Shown here in pieces: positions 1 to 12,276 of a stretch of 64,000 bases of DNA (position 1 is the stretch's first letter; every line of letters starts with the position of its first letter). Source of the stretch: Scatophagus argus (lineage: Eukaryota > Chordata > Actinopteri > Scatophagidae); the NCBI RefSeq assembly GCF_020382885.2, contig NC_058496.1, forward strand, positions 22,548,501-22,612,500, read 5' to 3'. Both the position numbers and the translations under genes were made by a program. Under the pieces are notes generated by a model, which searched no databases, was not told the DNA's origin, and was given only the letters and a program-made list of their open reading frames with translations.

Positions 1-889
1 TTACTAATAATTACTGCCTTATAATGATCTATACTCCCTTCAGATTTATTATAACAATCTACACCTGAAGACAAGTCCAGGTTTACAGGTGCATGCAAAG
101 ACAACAGTTGAGTTAGGAATACAAAATCCAAACACATTCTCATGCATGATGAATGTGATTTTATTTGTGAGATTCTGTTGAGATGAATCAACATGAACCA
201 ACTGCGAGTCTCCTCTAATGCTTCATAATTTGCATCCTTCTCCTTCGATCTCATGGGTTTCCCTGCATTCACCTCTCACAATCACTCTCCATCCTCCATG
301 CTTGCTCGCTCACTGGAGATCAGCTGTTTACATGCGACATCACACCCAGATCACAAGTCTCCCCAAATAAGCCAAACACTGTCGACGTCGCTATTGGAAA
401 CAGAGCGTTTGCAAACCTGTTAAAACTCACCAGGTAAACAGGACGATGGTCTCACAACATCTCATCACTGTGGTTACAGTAAGCAGGATATGGTGATTTC
501 ATACAAGAAAATAAAACCACTCAAGAATCCTGAGGAATAACAGGATATTGACAGACATGTTAACACCCCTGTAGGGTGATCAGAATTCAGGATAAACCAA
601 TAAAATATAACGGGAGCATGAGCGTGTTTATTGTCTCAGCATCATCCAGCCTACAGGGATCCAGACTGACAGCCAGAAAGTGAGAGCAGTGCAGCTGCTG
701 TTATTCACAGACAAATTCAAGTGCATCTTATTGTCATGCAGATGACAGTCTGAGCTTCAGCAGCCGCAGAACTACTTTTATTTCTGTCAGCGAGGCTGGA
801 GCAGATTTTAAAAAGTAGCTTGATTATTTCATCTGTTGTTTAAGATTTTTTTTATATGTGATTTATATGTGTAGTTCTGGTCACAATAG

Positions 890-1225
890 CAGGATGACTC
901 CAGAGATGGCATTGCTGATCAGCCAGTCCACTGCTTTGGTCCAGACTGAAGGTTCTCGACAGCTCTGGATGGATTGCCATGAGATTTGGTTCAGACATTT
1001 ATGGTTCCCAGAGGATGAATCCAAAAGTCTTTGGTAATCAGACTCTTCCTCACATAATCAGGTCCAAATCTTAGTCTGTGCAATACTTTGGTTTATATAC
1101 CGTTTAGGTGCAAAAATAACCACATTCCCGCTGGCATTCCTCTGTATTTTGTATTTAGAGCAATTAGCACAAACACTGTATATCTGATATTAACATCAGC
1201 ATGTTTCCATTCTCACTGTGGGTAT
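890..1225 (+). repeat. Dispersed repeat, copy A of a family also seen at 32640-33175
   Basis: This stretch shares several blocks with 32640-33175. In both, a segment reading CAGACATT-ATGGT-CCCAG is followed by GGATGAATCC (near 990-1025 here, near 32770-32800 there). In both, a later segment reads ATCAGCATGTTT then TCACTGTG (near 1195-1220 here, near 33113-33140 there). The blocks keep their order but differ by substitutions and small gaps, as expected of an old interspersed repeat. I recognise the type as a common non-coding repeat of spiny-rayed fish genomes, but cannot name its class. Confidence 0.65.
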
Positions 1226-2479
1226 GTTTCTGCACAGGAGGTGTAGTGAAAACAGCATGTGAGCAGAGCGGCAGCAGCTTCAGTCTTTCGTCTGTGTCCA
1301 CATACGATGTGTTCAGCCACAGTACTGCGTGAAGGTCACCTGCATCTTGCAAGCACTCAGAAACCATCACACAATATCCATAATTATGCAGTAAAATGGA
1401 AGAAGTAGTCAGTAAAGCATAACAATACACTTTGGGTTTGTATACGTATAGTGAAACACAAGCCGTTACACAGACTGCGTGGACAGATGTATTGATTAAA
1501 ATAGAAGCGTATCTGTTCTGTGAGATGGACTGAGACGACTGAGCAACATGGCTGAAATGCCTCCTGTGCAGATGAGCTGAAAGATATCGGTTTTTAGCTG
1601 AGCACACACGGACCTCTGCCTTCTCTCTGAGATACATGTAATATATGCTTCTGTGTAGTAATCTTCTTTAATTAGAATGTTATTTCTAAGCTTGATATCC
1701 AGGATTAATACAACTATTCCATGTATTCAGTGCTTTCGCAGTTGTTCCTGTCAGCAGGGGTGTGACTATTTAATCCAATTTTGATTCAATTAAAGTTAAA
1801 TGCATCATAAAATCTAATATTCTGCATAATCTTCCTACAGCTCTAAAACTGTAAAATGGAAATAAAGTGTCTGATTCATGAATAATTAAACACATCCAAC
1901 TTCACACCGAGGTGCCAAATGAAGAGCGACATTTAGGGTATTTTGAACTCAGAACTTCAGCCTCAATCAAAAGCAACTCAGTTTGCGGTGCATGTGGGAA
2001 GGAAGCAGACAGGAATGTGTCCAAGCTGGCGGACAGCAGCCTGGGTTTGATTTAAGATGTTCCCACTGTTTTCACTGTTATAAAATCAGAAGCAAAGGCC
2101 ATGATGACAGCATAGTGAGCGGTGAGTTCAACCAATCAGGTGTAGGAAGGATTCATGTTGATGTCTGGGCAAAGAAGGGAACTGTCAGTCATTCAACATT
2201 CAGCTGACTGAAAAAAGAATTTAAGCAGTTTACATCCGTGTCTGTCCAGATTCACATAATATATTGTAGCAACTGATATAGAGCTTCATCACACGGTGCA
2301 GCGACTATTACCTGAACTTCAATATCATCAAAACCAATGAGCTTGTGGTGGACTACCATAATTCAAATATGGATGTCGCTGAAAAGAAGCTAAAATTTCA
2401 AAAATGTGGAGGCTTCACACACACATTCAACTCGGCAGCACAAAAGATCTATCTGCACAGTTTCAAGGTGGACACAAAA

Positions 2480-2890
2480 GATTAGTGTCACCAACTCACC
2501 AACCCAGTATCAGAGCTAATGTGAAATATGGCCACAACCTGCTCTTTTGTTATGCTGTATAATGGACAGAAAACATTATGATGTCACAGTAAGGTTGACC
2601 TTTGAGCTTTTGGATATAAAATGTCATCACATTATCATTTTATCCTTTTACACATTTGTGTGAAATTTTCCCATAATAACAATATATATCCTTGGGTTAT
2701 GATCAAAAATGTGTTTTGTTATGTCTCAGTGACCTTTGAACACCAAAATGTAATCGGTTCATCCTGAAGTGCAAGTGGACATTTGTGCCATATTTGAAGA
2801 AATACCCTCAAGGTGTTCCTGAGACAGCACTTACACATGGACAGCCAGGAAACATCAAGGCTCAGGCCATGGACATAATATCGTCCCAAC
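2480..2890 (+). repeat. Probable dispersed repeat
   Basis: The passage with phrases such as GTGACCTTTGA, ATCGGTTCATCCTGAAGTGCAAGTGGACATT (spread over about 2730-2790) and CCCTCAAGGTGTTCCTGAGACA resembles a repeat very common in teleost introns. No second copy inside this window confirms it, so the call rests on recollection of the family. The short frame at 2785-2973 lies inside it and is not considered a gene. Confidence 0.45.
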
Positions 2891-5179
2891 ACAAGCAGCT
2901 GTACAAGAACTCATCCCACACAAAACCCATTCTAAAATTAAACATCTTAATATCTGAACTAAATATAAATTAACTGGGTCCAAACTTGGTCCAACAAGTC
3001 CTCAGACTTGGTTAGTTCTAACCTAATTTTAGGTAAAATTACTTAGTTAAGATCAGGGAGAGAAAAGAAATAGACACAGGAGGATGCAAACAGTGGTCTC
3101 AGAGGTCAAAGTCAGACGTGGTACTACCCAAACATCCACACAGACCTTCTCCTTCAGAGGGTTTGCACTGCCATAACAACGCCACACTGACAGACAACAG
3201 TTGCTTGCATAACCACAAGAAGCTCTTGCCAGTAAAATGTAAGCACAGGGCTTTTTACACTTTGAACAAATAACTACTACTTGCACTTTTCAAGTGAGGA
3301 TAGTCCTGTTTTACAGATATCATACTTGTTATGTGATCTAATGTCCATCAACAATCATCTCTAGAGATCTTACTTTGAGAGCCCTGCTTTTATCTATTCA
3401 CATCAGCTAAACTCAAAAGTATCTCTGGTAAAGATATAATATGCAACATTTTCACATTAAATTGTCTAAAATGCGATTTTGCGACAATGCCCAAACCTGT
3501 ACTTTTATTCAAGGTAATTATGCATTTCATTTGGTCGTTGGGCCCTTGCTAGAAAGTCTGAGAGTGAACAAGCAGGAGCACAAATTTAAAACACTACCTG
3601 AATGGACATGACAGAGGACTAAAGTTCAAAAGCACAGATTACAGAGTCAGGTAAGTGTCCACTGTCAATGTGAGGGTTATACAAAGCCAGAATGAACTGT
3701 TATTGATCATATCTCCAGCTAACCATTGTTTGTGCCAACATTCAAAAGGTTATCTTTCCATATTTGTGCTTCATTGTCAAAATTAATCTCAGTTTTTAGC
3801 GTTTTTGAACTGTAGAAGTGGCGTTGACTTTTTCAGAGCTCCACTACAACCATTACAGCACTATATATCTCTTCAGTGGAGCCGGGATCACTGTTGACGG
3901 GGAATGAATTACAGTCACCACAGAGGATGAGTGTGTGTGTGTGAATGTATGAGTGTGTGTTTCACCGCCGAATGGGAATCCTTCAGATCAACAAATAAAC
4001 AAAGCAGCCGGGGCAAGCCAGTGTTCCTCCTGTCAGTAGCATCTGCCAGCAGCAGGGAGGACGCTTCGGTGTTTCCTGCTTCACCTAATCCTGCATCTTC
4101 AAGATAAAAAGCCTAAAAAACTCCTTCTAGACATCCTCCATCTGTTTCTTCTTTTTTCCAGTGTCTGTCAGACTCTTTCAGCCTGTGTCCTCTGCTGTCA
4201 CGTCCAATTCCTGCCTTTCTATCAAACATCTCTTTCCCCACTTCACCTCTCCACCCATCCTTCTATCTTCCTCCATCTTTGTCTCTCCTGCGGATGTCTC
4301 ACTTAAACCCAAAAATGATTTCACAAGTGGTAACATCCCTGTTATACACTAAAATGACTAGAAAATGAACCTCACAGTGGCTTGTTAAACCTCAGCAGTC
4401 GAACCTGTCAGACTGCAGTGTCTTGTTTAAAAATACGCTCTCAACACCTGATTAATCTTGACATCGTGGGTATTTTCCCAAATGAAATAAGCAAACAAAG
4501 CCGGTGCACATGCAACAGAAAGGAGGAGGTTCAGTCTTATTCCCCCTCACCTTTGTTGAGTTGACACACATGTTGATGCGCATGTAAGTAGTTGTTTTCT
4601 CCAGCAAAAACAAGGAGGGTTGAATTAAACGGTTCTGAAAGAAGGAGGAGGAAGAAGGAGGTGGAGGAGGAGGAGGATGGAGATGGAGGACACACTGATG
4701 CTGCCTCCCTCGTCCACGTCCTCCTCTCTCAATCTCCCCTTCAAAAGAAAAAAGGCAATAAAGGAAAAAACTCATCTTTGCACATCAGCGTGGTAAATAT
4801 CAGCAGACACACAGTGACACTGGGAACAATGACACCGGCTGGGCAGCAACAATAGGAAATAAATATCACTTGGCAGGCAGGCGGTCATCCCTCCATCCCA
4901 CCATCCATTTAAACATTCCTGCTGTGTGTCTGCTGCTGTACGGGCTTCTTTGTGGCCTTCACACCTGCATCTGGCTGACTGTGTGTGCTCTGAATATCAA
5001 AATACATTTCATTTCTCTAATTTTCTTGTAATGTTTTCGACCTTTAAATGAAAGAATTCCGCCTGGAGATGTTGAATCAGAAAGGTGAAGTAGCTGCAGG
5101 TGTGAAGTGATGGCTGCTGTGTTTTTGTGTTTCTGTTGATGTGTTTCAGTTTGGCCTCTAGACAATAAAAGCTGCTTAC

Positions 5180-6211
5180 CTTCTCGGCTCCTCTGTGTTT
5201 CTTGGCCGCCGGCGTGTCGTCATGCTGCCGCCTGACAACAATAGCGCCGCCGCCGCTTTTAATTCCACAATCCAGCGTGGTTTTGTTGGCAGCGCCGCCG
5301 CCGTTACTCCCGCAATTATTGTTATTGTTTACGTTGTTAGTGTTGCTATTATCTCCCATGATCCTGGTGTCCGGCGCGGCACAGTGGCAGTGCCCGGGGC
5401 CGTCGCGGCACAGATGATGCTCGGGCAGGGCGGACGACGGGAGGAAGACGGAGGGAGGAGGAGATGAGCCATCACCGGGCTTCTCCTTCCTTGTCCGGAC
5501 CGGAGGAGCAGGAGGAGCGGCGGCGTCCCTGTCCCTCTCCCTGTCTCTCTCCCTCTTCCAGCTCCGGATCACGTTTTTCCCTTTCCTCTCCTCCTTGCCT
5601 TTGGCGCAACTCGCAGGAGAGGCCGTGGTCACTTCGGAGACGCAATTGTTGTTGCCGCCGCCGCAGCCGTCCGCGTCTCTGCTGACCGCTGAAATCATCT
5701 CCAAACCGCCTAAACCGACGCTGCGTCCTTGAGCCTCCCGACGCTGCTGCTGCTGCTTACCGAGCCCGACGCACAAGTCGCCGCCGCCGCGCAGTGCGAC
5801 GGCAGCCGCTGGGTTATGCGCCGCCTCCGGTTCCTCTCGCCCTTCCCGGCCGGCTCGGCTGCGTTTAAGCGCGGATCTCCTCGGCTCCGACCCGCCGCTG
5901 CCGCCGCCACTGCCGACAGGTCCCCGGGTCTGGAGCGAGGGCAGGGCCGTGTGTCTGTCGGCTGAGCCAGCGGCGCTGGAGGAGGAGGTGATGGAGATGG
6001 AGGAGGAGGAAGAAGTGGTGGGGGAGGAGGTGGTGTGGTGGGGTGACAGCTCCCTGCAGTCCGTCAGCAGTCCTCCATTCTCCCCAGCTCTCAGGAAACG
6101 GTTCATCTCCTCCTTTCCTTGAGTCCTTTGTCGATCTCCACAATAATCAGCATTCAAGTCATTGTCAGCCCGCCGCAGTGAGGCAGAGAGCACCGAGCTA
6201 TACGTGGACAT
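5180..6211 (-). CDS. First coding exon of a low-complexity protein; candidate alternative 5' exon of znf608
   Basis: An open frame of 344 codons runs from an ATG at 6211 to a good splice donor (GAGAAG then GTAAGC) at 5179, ending in phase 0. An in-frame TGA lies four codons upstream (6223-6221), so 6211 is the first possible start; a second ATG lies at 6106. The product is rich in Ser, Gly, Asn, Arg and Glu, with Ser, Gln and Asn runs, an RERDRERD stretch, and a basic end reading KKHRGAEK. No domain is recognisable. The exon sits in a CpG-rich block, as expected near a promoter. Two facts suggest znf608: in human, ZNF608 is the neighbour of GRAMD2B and lies in this divergent orientation, and the ZNF608/ZNF609 proteins have a Ser/Lys-rich N-terminal part ending in a similar KK-x-x-EK stretch that, from memory, is close to an exon boundary. 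The conserved acidic N-terminus of that family is absent, so identity is only an inference. The downstream exons are outside the window. Confidence 0.55.
5185..5960. promoter_or_regulatory. CpG-rich island over the minus-strand first exon
   Basis: CG dinucleotides are dense across this interval, while the surrounding tens of kilobases are AT-rich and CpG-poor. GCCGCC and GGCGGC clusters recur. This is the usual appearance of a constitutive or developmental vertebrate promoter region that also covers the first coding exon. Part of the density comes from Gly/Ala/Arg codons in the overlapping frame, so promoter activity is inferred. Confidence 0.6.
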
Positions 6212-7683
6212 ACAGGTCTGTCATAGGCTGCTGGATCAGGCCTGCTCCATCACAAACTACAACACAGGCTGAATGACAGCTGTGAATTTCTGACAGAGAC
6301 AGGGGTGCTCGGTAGGTGGGATATTATGTCGCCAAGGTCCATTTTTTAATGATAAAAATAAATACATCTAATTCATACATTTCTATGTTGAAAAAGGCTT
6401 TTCGAAAAACTAAAAAATAAAGTTTAAGAAAACCATATCTCATCTCAGAGACACTACAAAATGTACACATAGCAGTTTTCAAATAAAAAAGTATTAGTAT
6501 TAAAATAATGTAACATGTAGGGCTGCTCTGAAGTTTTTTTTCTGTAAGAATGAGATAAAAACAGTGCTTTATTTCATGTATTTCCCACTGTGAATATATA
6601 CGTACAAATACTGACAAATGTCAGGAGCTACAAATTTGATTTTGAAAACAAAAAAAAAAAAAAAAAAATCTGATTCTTTCAGAAGATGATACTATTTGAC
6701 CATTAGGGGGCGCTTCCCTTATTGTTTAAACATCAACTCAGGTGCAGCTGATTGGATGCCCACAAAATTAAATGGCCTGATGCTTCTCATAAGAGGCTCC
6801 TTTCTGGATCTCTAAAATTGCACTAATTGGTCACAGGGGGCGCCATAATATCCGTCTGCTTGTTATTTTTTGTGAGCCTGATGACACTATTGAGTGAAAC
6901 TTGTCCCTCATGTACATGTTAGTAAAAGATTCTTGACTTAATTTAGAGATCCAGTCAATGTACCCCAACCTCTTAAGGTTTATTTTTCAGAGGATATTGT
7001 GCTTATTTTTAAAATCTAAATGAAATGGAAAATACATAGTTGTAATATCATGGGTTGAAAAACTTCTGTGCTAAGTTCTCCAAAGCACATTTGAGACACA
7101 AAGCACAGTCAGAAGATAAAAGTAAACAGGCTTTATTTACACTTTGCTTCCTAATGGCAGCCTTTGGTAGTTAATGCAAAACCTTTTTTGAAAAACATTT
7201 TTTATTTTAAAGGATGATTAAAATCATCCAGAAGAATGAAATCTAAGTCCAAGTTCAAAGAAAGAAGAAAGGCAAATACGAAACATAAACATGCACACTT
7301 TTAGTCACATTACACCTCAAATAGCAGTGCTTAAAGTAACTCACCAACCAAAGCTGAACTGAATAAAAAGGTATTCAGCTCTCTGAAACCATTTGCTTCA
7401 CATTCTGAAATATCTAAACATCCTTTCAGAATACAGTAAACAAAGTGGGGATTCATATGCTCTGATCTTCACAGTATAGAAACTGGAACCCTCAGATTAA
7501 AGAGTGAAAAAGATGAATAAACCGGTACGAATGAAATGTGTTTAAATCCGCAGATTGTTGTCACTCACCTTTCTGCTGTTGGCGTGAGAAACGAGCTTCT
7601 CTCTGTGGTTGTACGGTTATGGATATGGTGTTCTGCAAACCCCAACAGTCAAACACACAGGAATCCATTATCAGAGTCACTTA
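6212..7683. other. Intergenic, no gene seen
   Basis: AT-rich sequence with a 20-base A run near 6650-6667. Two short GGGGGCGC motifs lie in similar contexts (near 6705 and 6837), probably remnants of a repeat. The upstream region and transcription start of the minus-strand gene must lie in the first few hundred bases, but no TATA box or other core element is clear. Confidence 0.4.
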
Positions 7684-8041
7684 AGGGGACAAGACGAAGA
7701 AGAAGAAGAAAAAGCTTTATTGACAGTATATATATTTTTACATACACACACTGAATTCGTCTTCTGCATTTGACCCATCCTTAGTTGAACACACACATGC
7801 AACACCCGGCAAATTACATGCAGTGAAACACACACAGGAGCAGTGGGCAGCATCAAGCGCCCGGGGAGCATATTGGGGGGTTAAGTGCCTTGCTCAAGGG
7901 CACATCAGCCAGCTAATGGAGGGGGGGGGCATTAATCACTCCACCACACCCAAATTTTTCCTGCCCGTCCGGTGGCGGAATCGAACCGGTGACCCTGCAA
8001 TCACAAGCCGCTTCTTCGACCTCTAGGCCACGGCTGCCCCC
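7684..8041 (-). mobile_element. tRNA-derived SINE
   Basis: Read on the minus strand, the element begins near 8041 with a tRNA-like head. An A-box-like TGGCCTAGAGG lies at 8020-8030 and a B-box GGTTCGATTCC at 7987-7977, spaced as in RNA polymerase III promoters. The body contains the reverse of GGTTAAGTGCCTTGCTCAAGGGCAC, a phrase typical of fish SINE bodies, and the element ends in a GAA/TTC-rich tail near 7690. It is a non-autonomous retroposon copied by a partner LINE. It is not a functional tRNA: the head has no foldable anticodon arm that I can identify, and it is fused to the body. Confidence 0.8.
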
Positions 8042-9734
8042 AAGTGGAATAAATATAGATAAATGACAATCGACAGTAACTCAGTAAATAGGAGTGTATT
8101 AAGACATTTCATAATAGAATATGAAACTTTAATCTGCATACAGTAAAGTATTTATTTTTCTGCATCTGATCAGTGTTACTGATCCAAGGGAAGCAAAGTC
8201 CACACTGTTTGTGAAGAAACTTGGTCTGAAAGATTTAGATGCAAAGATTTACTGAAAGTTATTGCTTTTAGAGAAGCTCTTGACAGGATGGAAATTACAT
8301 AATGTGGGATTGTGAAGGCCGAGCATGATATATCAATATTTTTAGTTTTAAAGCCAGAACTGTGTGCCAGTATTCAGAAGACTTTTGGCTTGGACCTCAT
8401 TCATTCTGCCTCCCAACGGACACATAACTCTGTCATCTGCTCTCATTAAAATGTATTCCTTGTTATACTCAGAAAAGTACTTTTTAAGTTAAAATTATTT
8501 CTTAGTCAGACACAGATGGATCAAACAGACTTCGGTGTGGTGTGTGTCACTGGAAAATTTGCCTTAGAAGCAGCCAATTTAATATGCACACATATTCAAG
8601 CATATTTCAAGATAATAACAATAGTAGATGACAAAGCAGCATCATACTTATAGGGGATCATCAAAAACATGTCCAGGACCATCTCTGTACTGTATGTATA
8701 GATAAGTATCTCTGCAAAAATTTTGGACTCCTATAAAAGAAATCTTATTCAGTGAATGTACAAGACACAGTCAGCTGTCATTGACCAGAGTCACTGATAG
8801 GGAATTTGGGGCAGGAGGAAGAAGAGGGCTCAGTGAAACCTATGATAATATGACTTTTTGCAAACTGTACTGTCGTCAAGCCAAACAAACAGAGCCAGTG
8901 TACAGCCAGTCATACACAGTAAGATCGTGTTGATTTTGCAGGGGTCAAGGAGGAGTGTCATCTGTGATCACACCATGCCTTGCAGTACACTGAGGGAAAA
9001 ACAGTGGAGCACAGACAAATCCGAACGAAACAATCCAAAGCAATGTAACATGGGCTGCTAGACTGCCTGGAAAAACACAACAGGGTAGAAGGTTTGTTTA
9101 TTCAAATCCCAATGTACTGCATGTCACAGTAAATTAGGCAGATGCACAGCGTATTAGCTCAGAAAAGCTGTGTCAAAATGTCAGCAGGCGATTCTGTCGT
9201 TGCAATGGAGAACTACAGTGCAGAGGAGTCGTTTCTATTGAAAAGGAGGAACACAATGTCCAAACCTTCCTCTGCTTCATCCAGCACAACTGGATATCAT
9301 TATCAGCGGTAAGTAAGCCTTTTGTTGAGACAGTAATCTGCAGACTCTCTAACATGGAAAAGTCTACATCTTTGATGTTTATTCTACACAGCACTTTCCA
9401 GTAAGATTAGTTTTCAGCCTTTGAACGTGGGCTGCTGCATTAAGGACACAGCCTAAGTACATGAAGCCCCCACCAGATGAGCTACCAGAATGCCGAACTT
9501 TGCAGAACCAGAAAGTGTTTCTGCATATGGGGCTGTTTTCTTTAGTTTGCCTCCCCATTGCCACAGCAGATCATTTCTTTCCATCTTGCTGGCAAACTGG
9601 ACCCTGTCTAACCCAGCATGGCTTTCTAAATTCTATCATCAGCATTTATGATTTGGCATGGGCTTCCATTCTTGATGCAGCCCTCCTCGATTATCCAGGA
9701 TTGGGACCAGCAATTAGGAATGCACTAATTTGTG

Positions 9735-9830
9735 CATCCCCAGAGGCTGAGGAGCAGCCTGAGGTTCAGTGTCTTGAGTGTCTTGGCCATGGACACTTTG
9801 ACATATGGACAGGAGGAATTTCAGCCACCA
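9735..9830 (+). repeat. Degraded SINE-like fragment
   Basis: The passage TTCAGTGTCTTGAGTGTCTTGGCCATGGACACTTTGACATATGGACAGGAGG (about 9768-9820) resembles the segment of fish SINE-like repeats that normally precedes a reverse B-box (GTCTTGCCCAAGGACACTT then GGGATCGAACC). The B-box part is not intact here. It explains why the overlapping 143-codon open frame has protein-like words without being a gene. Confidence 0.4.
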
Positions 9831-10358
9831 AGTCTGTGGTGAGCCATCACGTCTATAATCCACATATACTTGTTACCTGGGTGGTAACGTGAATAAGTAT
9901 AAATCACTCTGTTTTATTTTACGTCTTATTTTATTCAGTATTTAATCACCTGTGTATGTGTTCTCTCTGTGCTGCAGAAAGGGGGCTACAAACTTTCATT
10001 TCCTTATGCAACCCTGTGTTGCACGAGGACAAAGAAATTACCTTGAATCTTTGAATCCTTTAATTGAAAAACATATATGTAGATGCTGCATTTGCCACTT
10101 CCACAGGCTCCTGCAATGCTCAACCACCATTTTGGAAAGGCCAGGACTGGCCTGTAAGCACCTACAGCTAAACAGGGAAGCTGCCATTTTTACACACACA
10201 AAACATAGTCTGAAACAAAAGTGTTGATGTTTCATGCTTTTAGAGGCAAATCCTGTTGTTCAGTTCATGCAGTTTGTGTTTGTGTTTCAAAGGTCATCTA
10301 GTCTCTGTTTACACACCACAGTACGCCGAACACTCAGTCTACAGAAATGACTGTCTCG

Positions 10359-10446
10359 CTATATGTCACTACATCTTAATATAGTGACATATAGAGAGAT
10401 AATTTAATTCCACCTAATTTACTTTAGGTGGAATTAAATTGTCTCT
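10359..10446. repeat. Two adjacent inverted repeats (double hairpin)
   Basis: The first pair has 13-base arms at 10359-10371 and 10382-10394, perfectly complementary with a 10-base loop. The second pair follows immediately: 23-base arms at 10395-10417 and 10424-10446, matching at 22 of 23 positions around a 6-base loop. The sequence is AT-rich. It could be a remnant of a palindromic miniature transposon or a template-switch inversion. No terminal duplication was identified. Confidence 0.8.
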
Positions 10447-12214
10447 TAGCACTGGCTGTGGTAGCATTCAGTACTATTTACCGGTATTCTATTTCAAAGA
10501 GCCATGTAACATAAACACCAATGGAGTAATGAGGGATGTAAGTACTACAGAAAGAGATTGATTAGTATTTCATTTGAAGGAATTAAGAAATTAGAGTATA
10601 AAGAAAACAGAGACAAACAAATATGTAAATAAAAATATCCACAATATGTACAATGACAGTAAATGTCTGTGTGGCAATATAATACTCATGCAATAAGTAT
10701 TTCATGTAAAAATTATTCATTTAAAAAAAGTAAAAAAAGAGACAAAAGTCTAATCAACAATGTTGAAAGTAGAAGACAATAAAAGATCTCTATAAAAAAA
10801 GATCTGGCAAACAACTCAGCACTATTTGTATATCAAAGTGCAGCATGTTGTCTATATGTAAGTGTCGTGCAAGCTTGAAGTCACTGCAGGTTTGTCAGTA
10901 CGTACAGAAAATGACACAACGCCACAATGAATATTAGGAAAAAAAAGTCAGGCATTCAATAACATTGATGCATGTGTTTGAGGGTTCACTTGGTCCAAAG
11001 GTTAAAGTCAGAATTAGATTTAGGTTAGACAAACAATTCAGAATTTCGTCTCAAAATTAACCTCTTTCTGAGGATGAGACCTGAGGAAGCTGACTGCAAA
11101 CGGTCACTACTCCTGTCTGTATTTCAACAAGAAATACATTTAGCATAAATATCACCCTAAAAACCACAAACAATTTATTTTTTGCAATCTTTCTACAATC
11201 TTTTTTTTTTTTTACCAGAACTTTAAACTGTTCTGCTAAGGTTCCACTTTCCACTTACACAAACAGAAATAAATATATTATGTCAATGTGGGCCCTCACA
11301 AGCATAGTCCAAGCGTAATTGTGTATGTGTATACACAGGCTGGTTATGCATGTGTATGCAGCTTGTTTAATTTTTTGATATAAGTGCACTCATGCATATG
11401 CATATTTGTCTATATCTTGGTGTTTATGTGCCTGTTCAATGTGTGCATACACATAATGCTCAAATAGACAGAGTGACATATAAACGCTGACTACTTCAGA
11501 CTTCACAACATGTTTGTTGGCCCAGTAACCCACAGCTGATATCAGCAAGCTCAGATTACACACACACATACATACACACACACACACACATAAAAGAAGG
11601 GTAATAGCCAGATCATATGTCCCTTTTCAGGCTGAATTTACACAGGAACTAAACATCTGCAAGGAAAATTCAACGTTTTCACAAAGTTAAAAGCACTTAC
11701 TCAGATTCTTTTCAGTGTTTTTGCCTCATTTTGCTCCAGAGTGAATAATGGCAACATCATACATTATTGGTGCTATGACAGCTTTTTAGATCTTTTTCAT
11801 TTTGTTTTAATGGGCACCAGTTTTCTGTCACCAACAACCACCAGGAGGCATCTATAAGCCTGCTGGAGTCCTTGTAAACAACATTAGAGGTCCATTCAAA
11901 CAGGCTTGATGAAATGCTACAGAAAGTATAAAGAAAATGATCAGAAGCTGAGTCAACATGGGATGTGGTCCAATGTTGCCAACCAGGTAAAGAGGGTAAC
12001 TGTGTGGTGCCCACAGAGCCCCACAAAGCCCCACGGGGTCACAATGTTAATAACCTAGTTAACTAATTTCTAAGAGAATTTTCTTGAACTCAATACTGAC
12101 TATCAGCAATTATGAACACCCCCTTTTCATTATTATTATTCCATTTTTATTATGATATTATTTCATTAATGTTTATTTTCTCTCTCCATACTCTCTCACA
12201 CGCAAGCACGCATG

Positions 12215-12276
12215 CGCGCGCAGACACACACACACATGTAACACACACACATGTAACACACACACATGTAACACAA
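12215..12276 (+). repeat. CA-rich minisatellite with ATGTA interruptions
   Basis: A 15-base unit (CA repeats closed by ATGTAA) is repeated about three times after a CA tract, next to an alternating CGCG stretch near 12210-12222. This is simple tandem repeat DNA of no coding meaning. Confidence 0.85.

Larger units (their letters stand above)
1..5179. other. Non-coding flank, probably intron of the minus-strand gene at 5180-6211
   Basis: No exon with convincing protein similarity or paired splice sites was found on either strand. The longer open frames here lack codon structure and flanking splice signals. If the minus-strand exon ending at 5180 is a first coding exon, this stretch is the beginning of its first intron, because its donor site lies at 5174-5179. 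Two dispersed-repeat copies (listed separately) and a GA-rich purine tract around 4630-4690 account for the visible structure. The call rests on absence of signal. Confidence 0.5.

Noticed and set aside
1164..1637. 157-codon minus-strand open frame
   Set aside because: Partly overlaps the dispersed repeat at 890-1225, amino-acid composition is that of random translation, and there is no family similarity.
4592..4855. Lys/Glu-rich 87-codon plus-strand frame
   Set aside because: Translation of a GA-rich tract; no splice sites or similarity.
7960..8041. Possible tRNA gene because of A-box and B-box motifs
   Set aside because: The tRNA-like part is fused to a SINE body and has no foldable anticodon arm, so it is a retroposon promoter.
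9461..9892. 143-codon plus-strand open frame, the longest between the first exon and gramd2b
   Set aside because: No recognised domain, no splice signals or promoter context, and its second half overlaps a SINE-like phrase (TTCAGTGTCTTG...GGACACTT).
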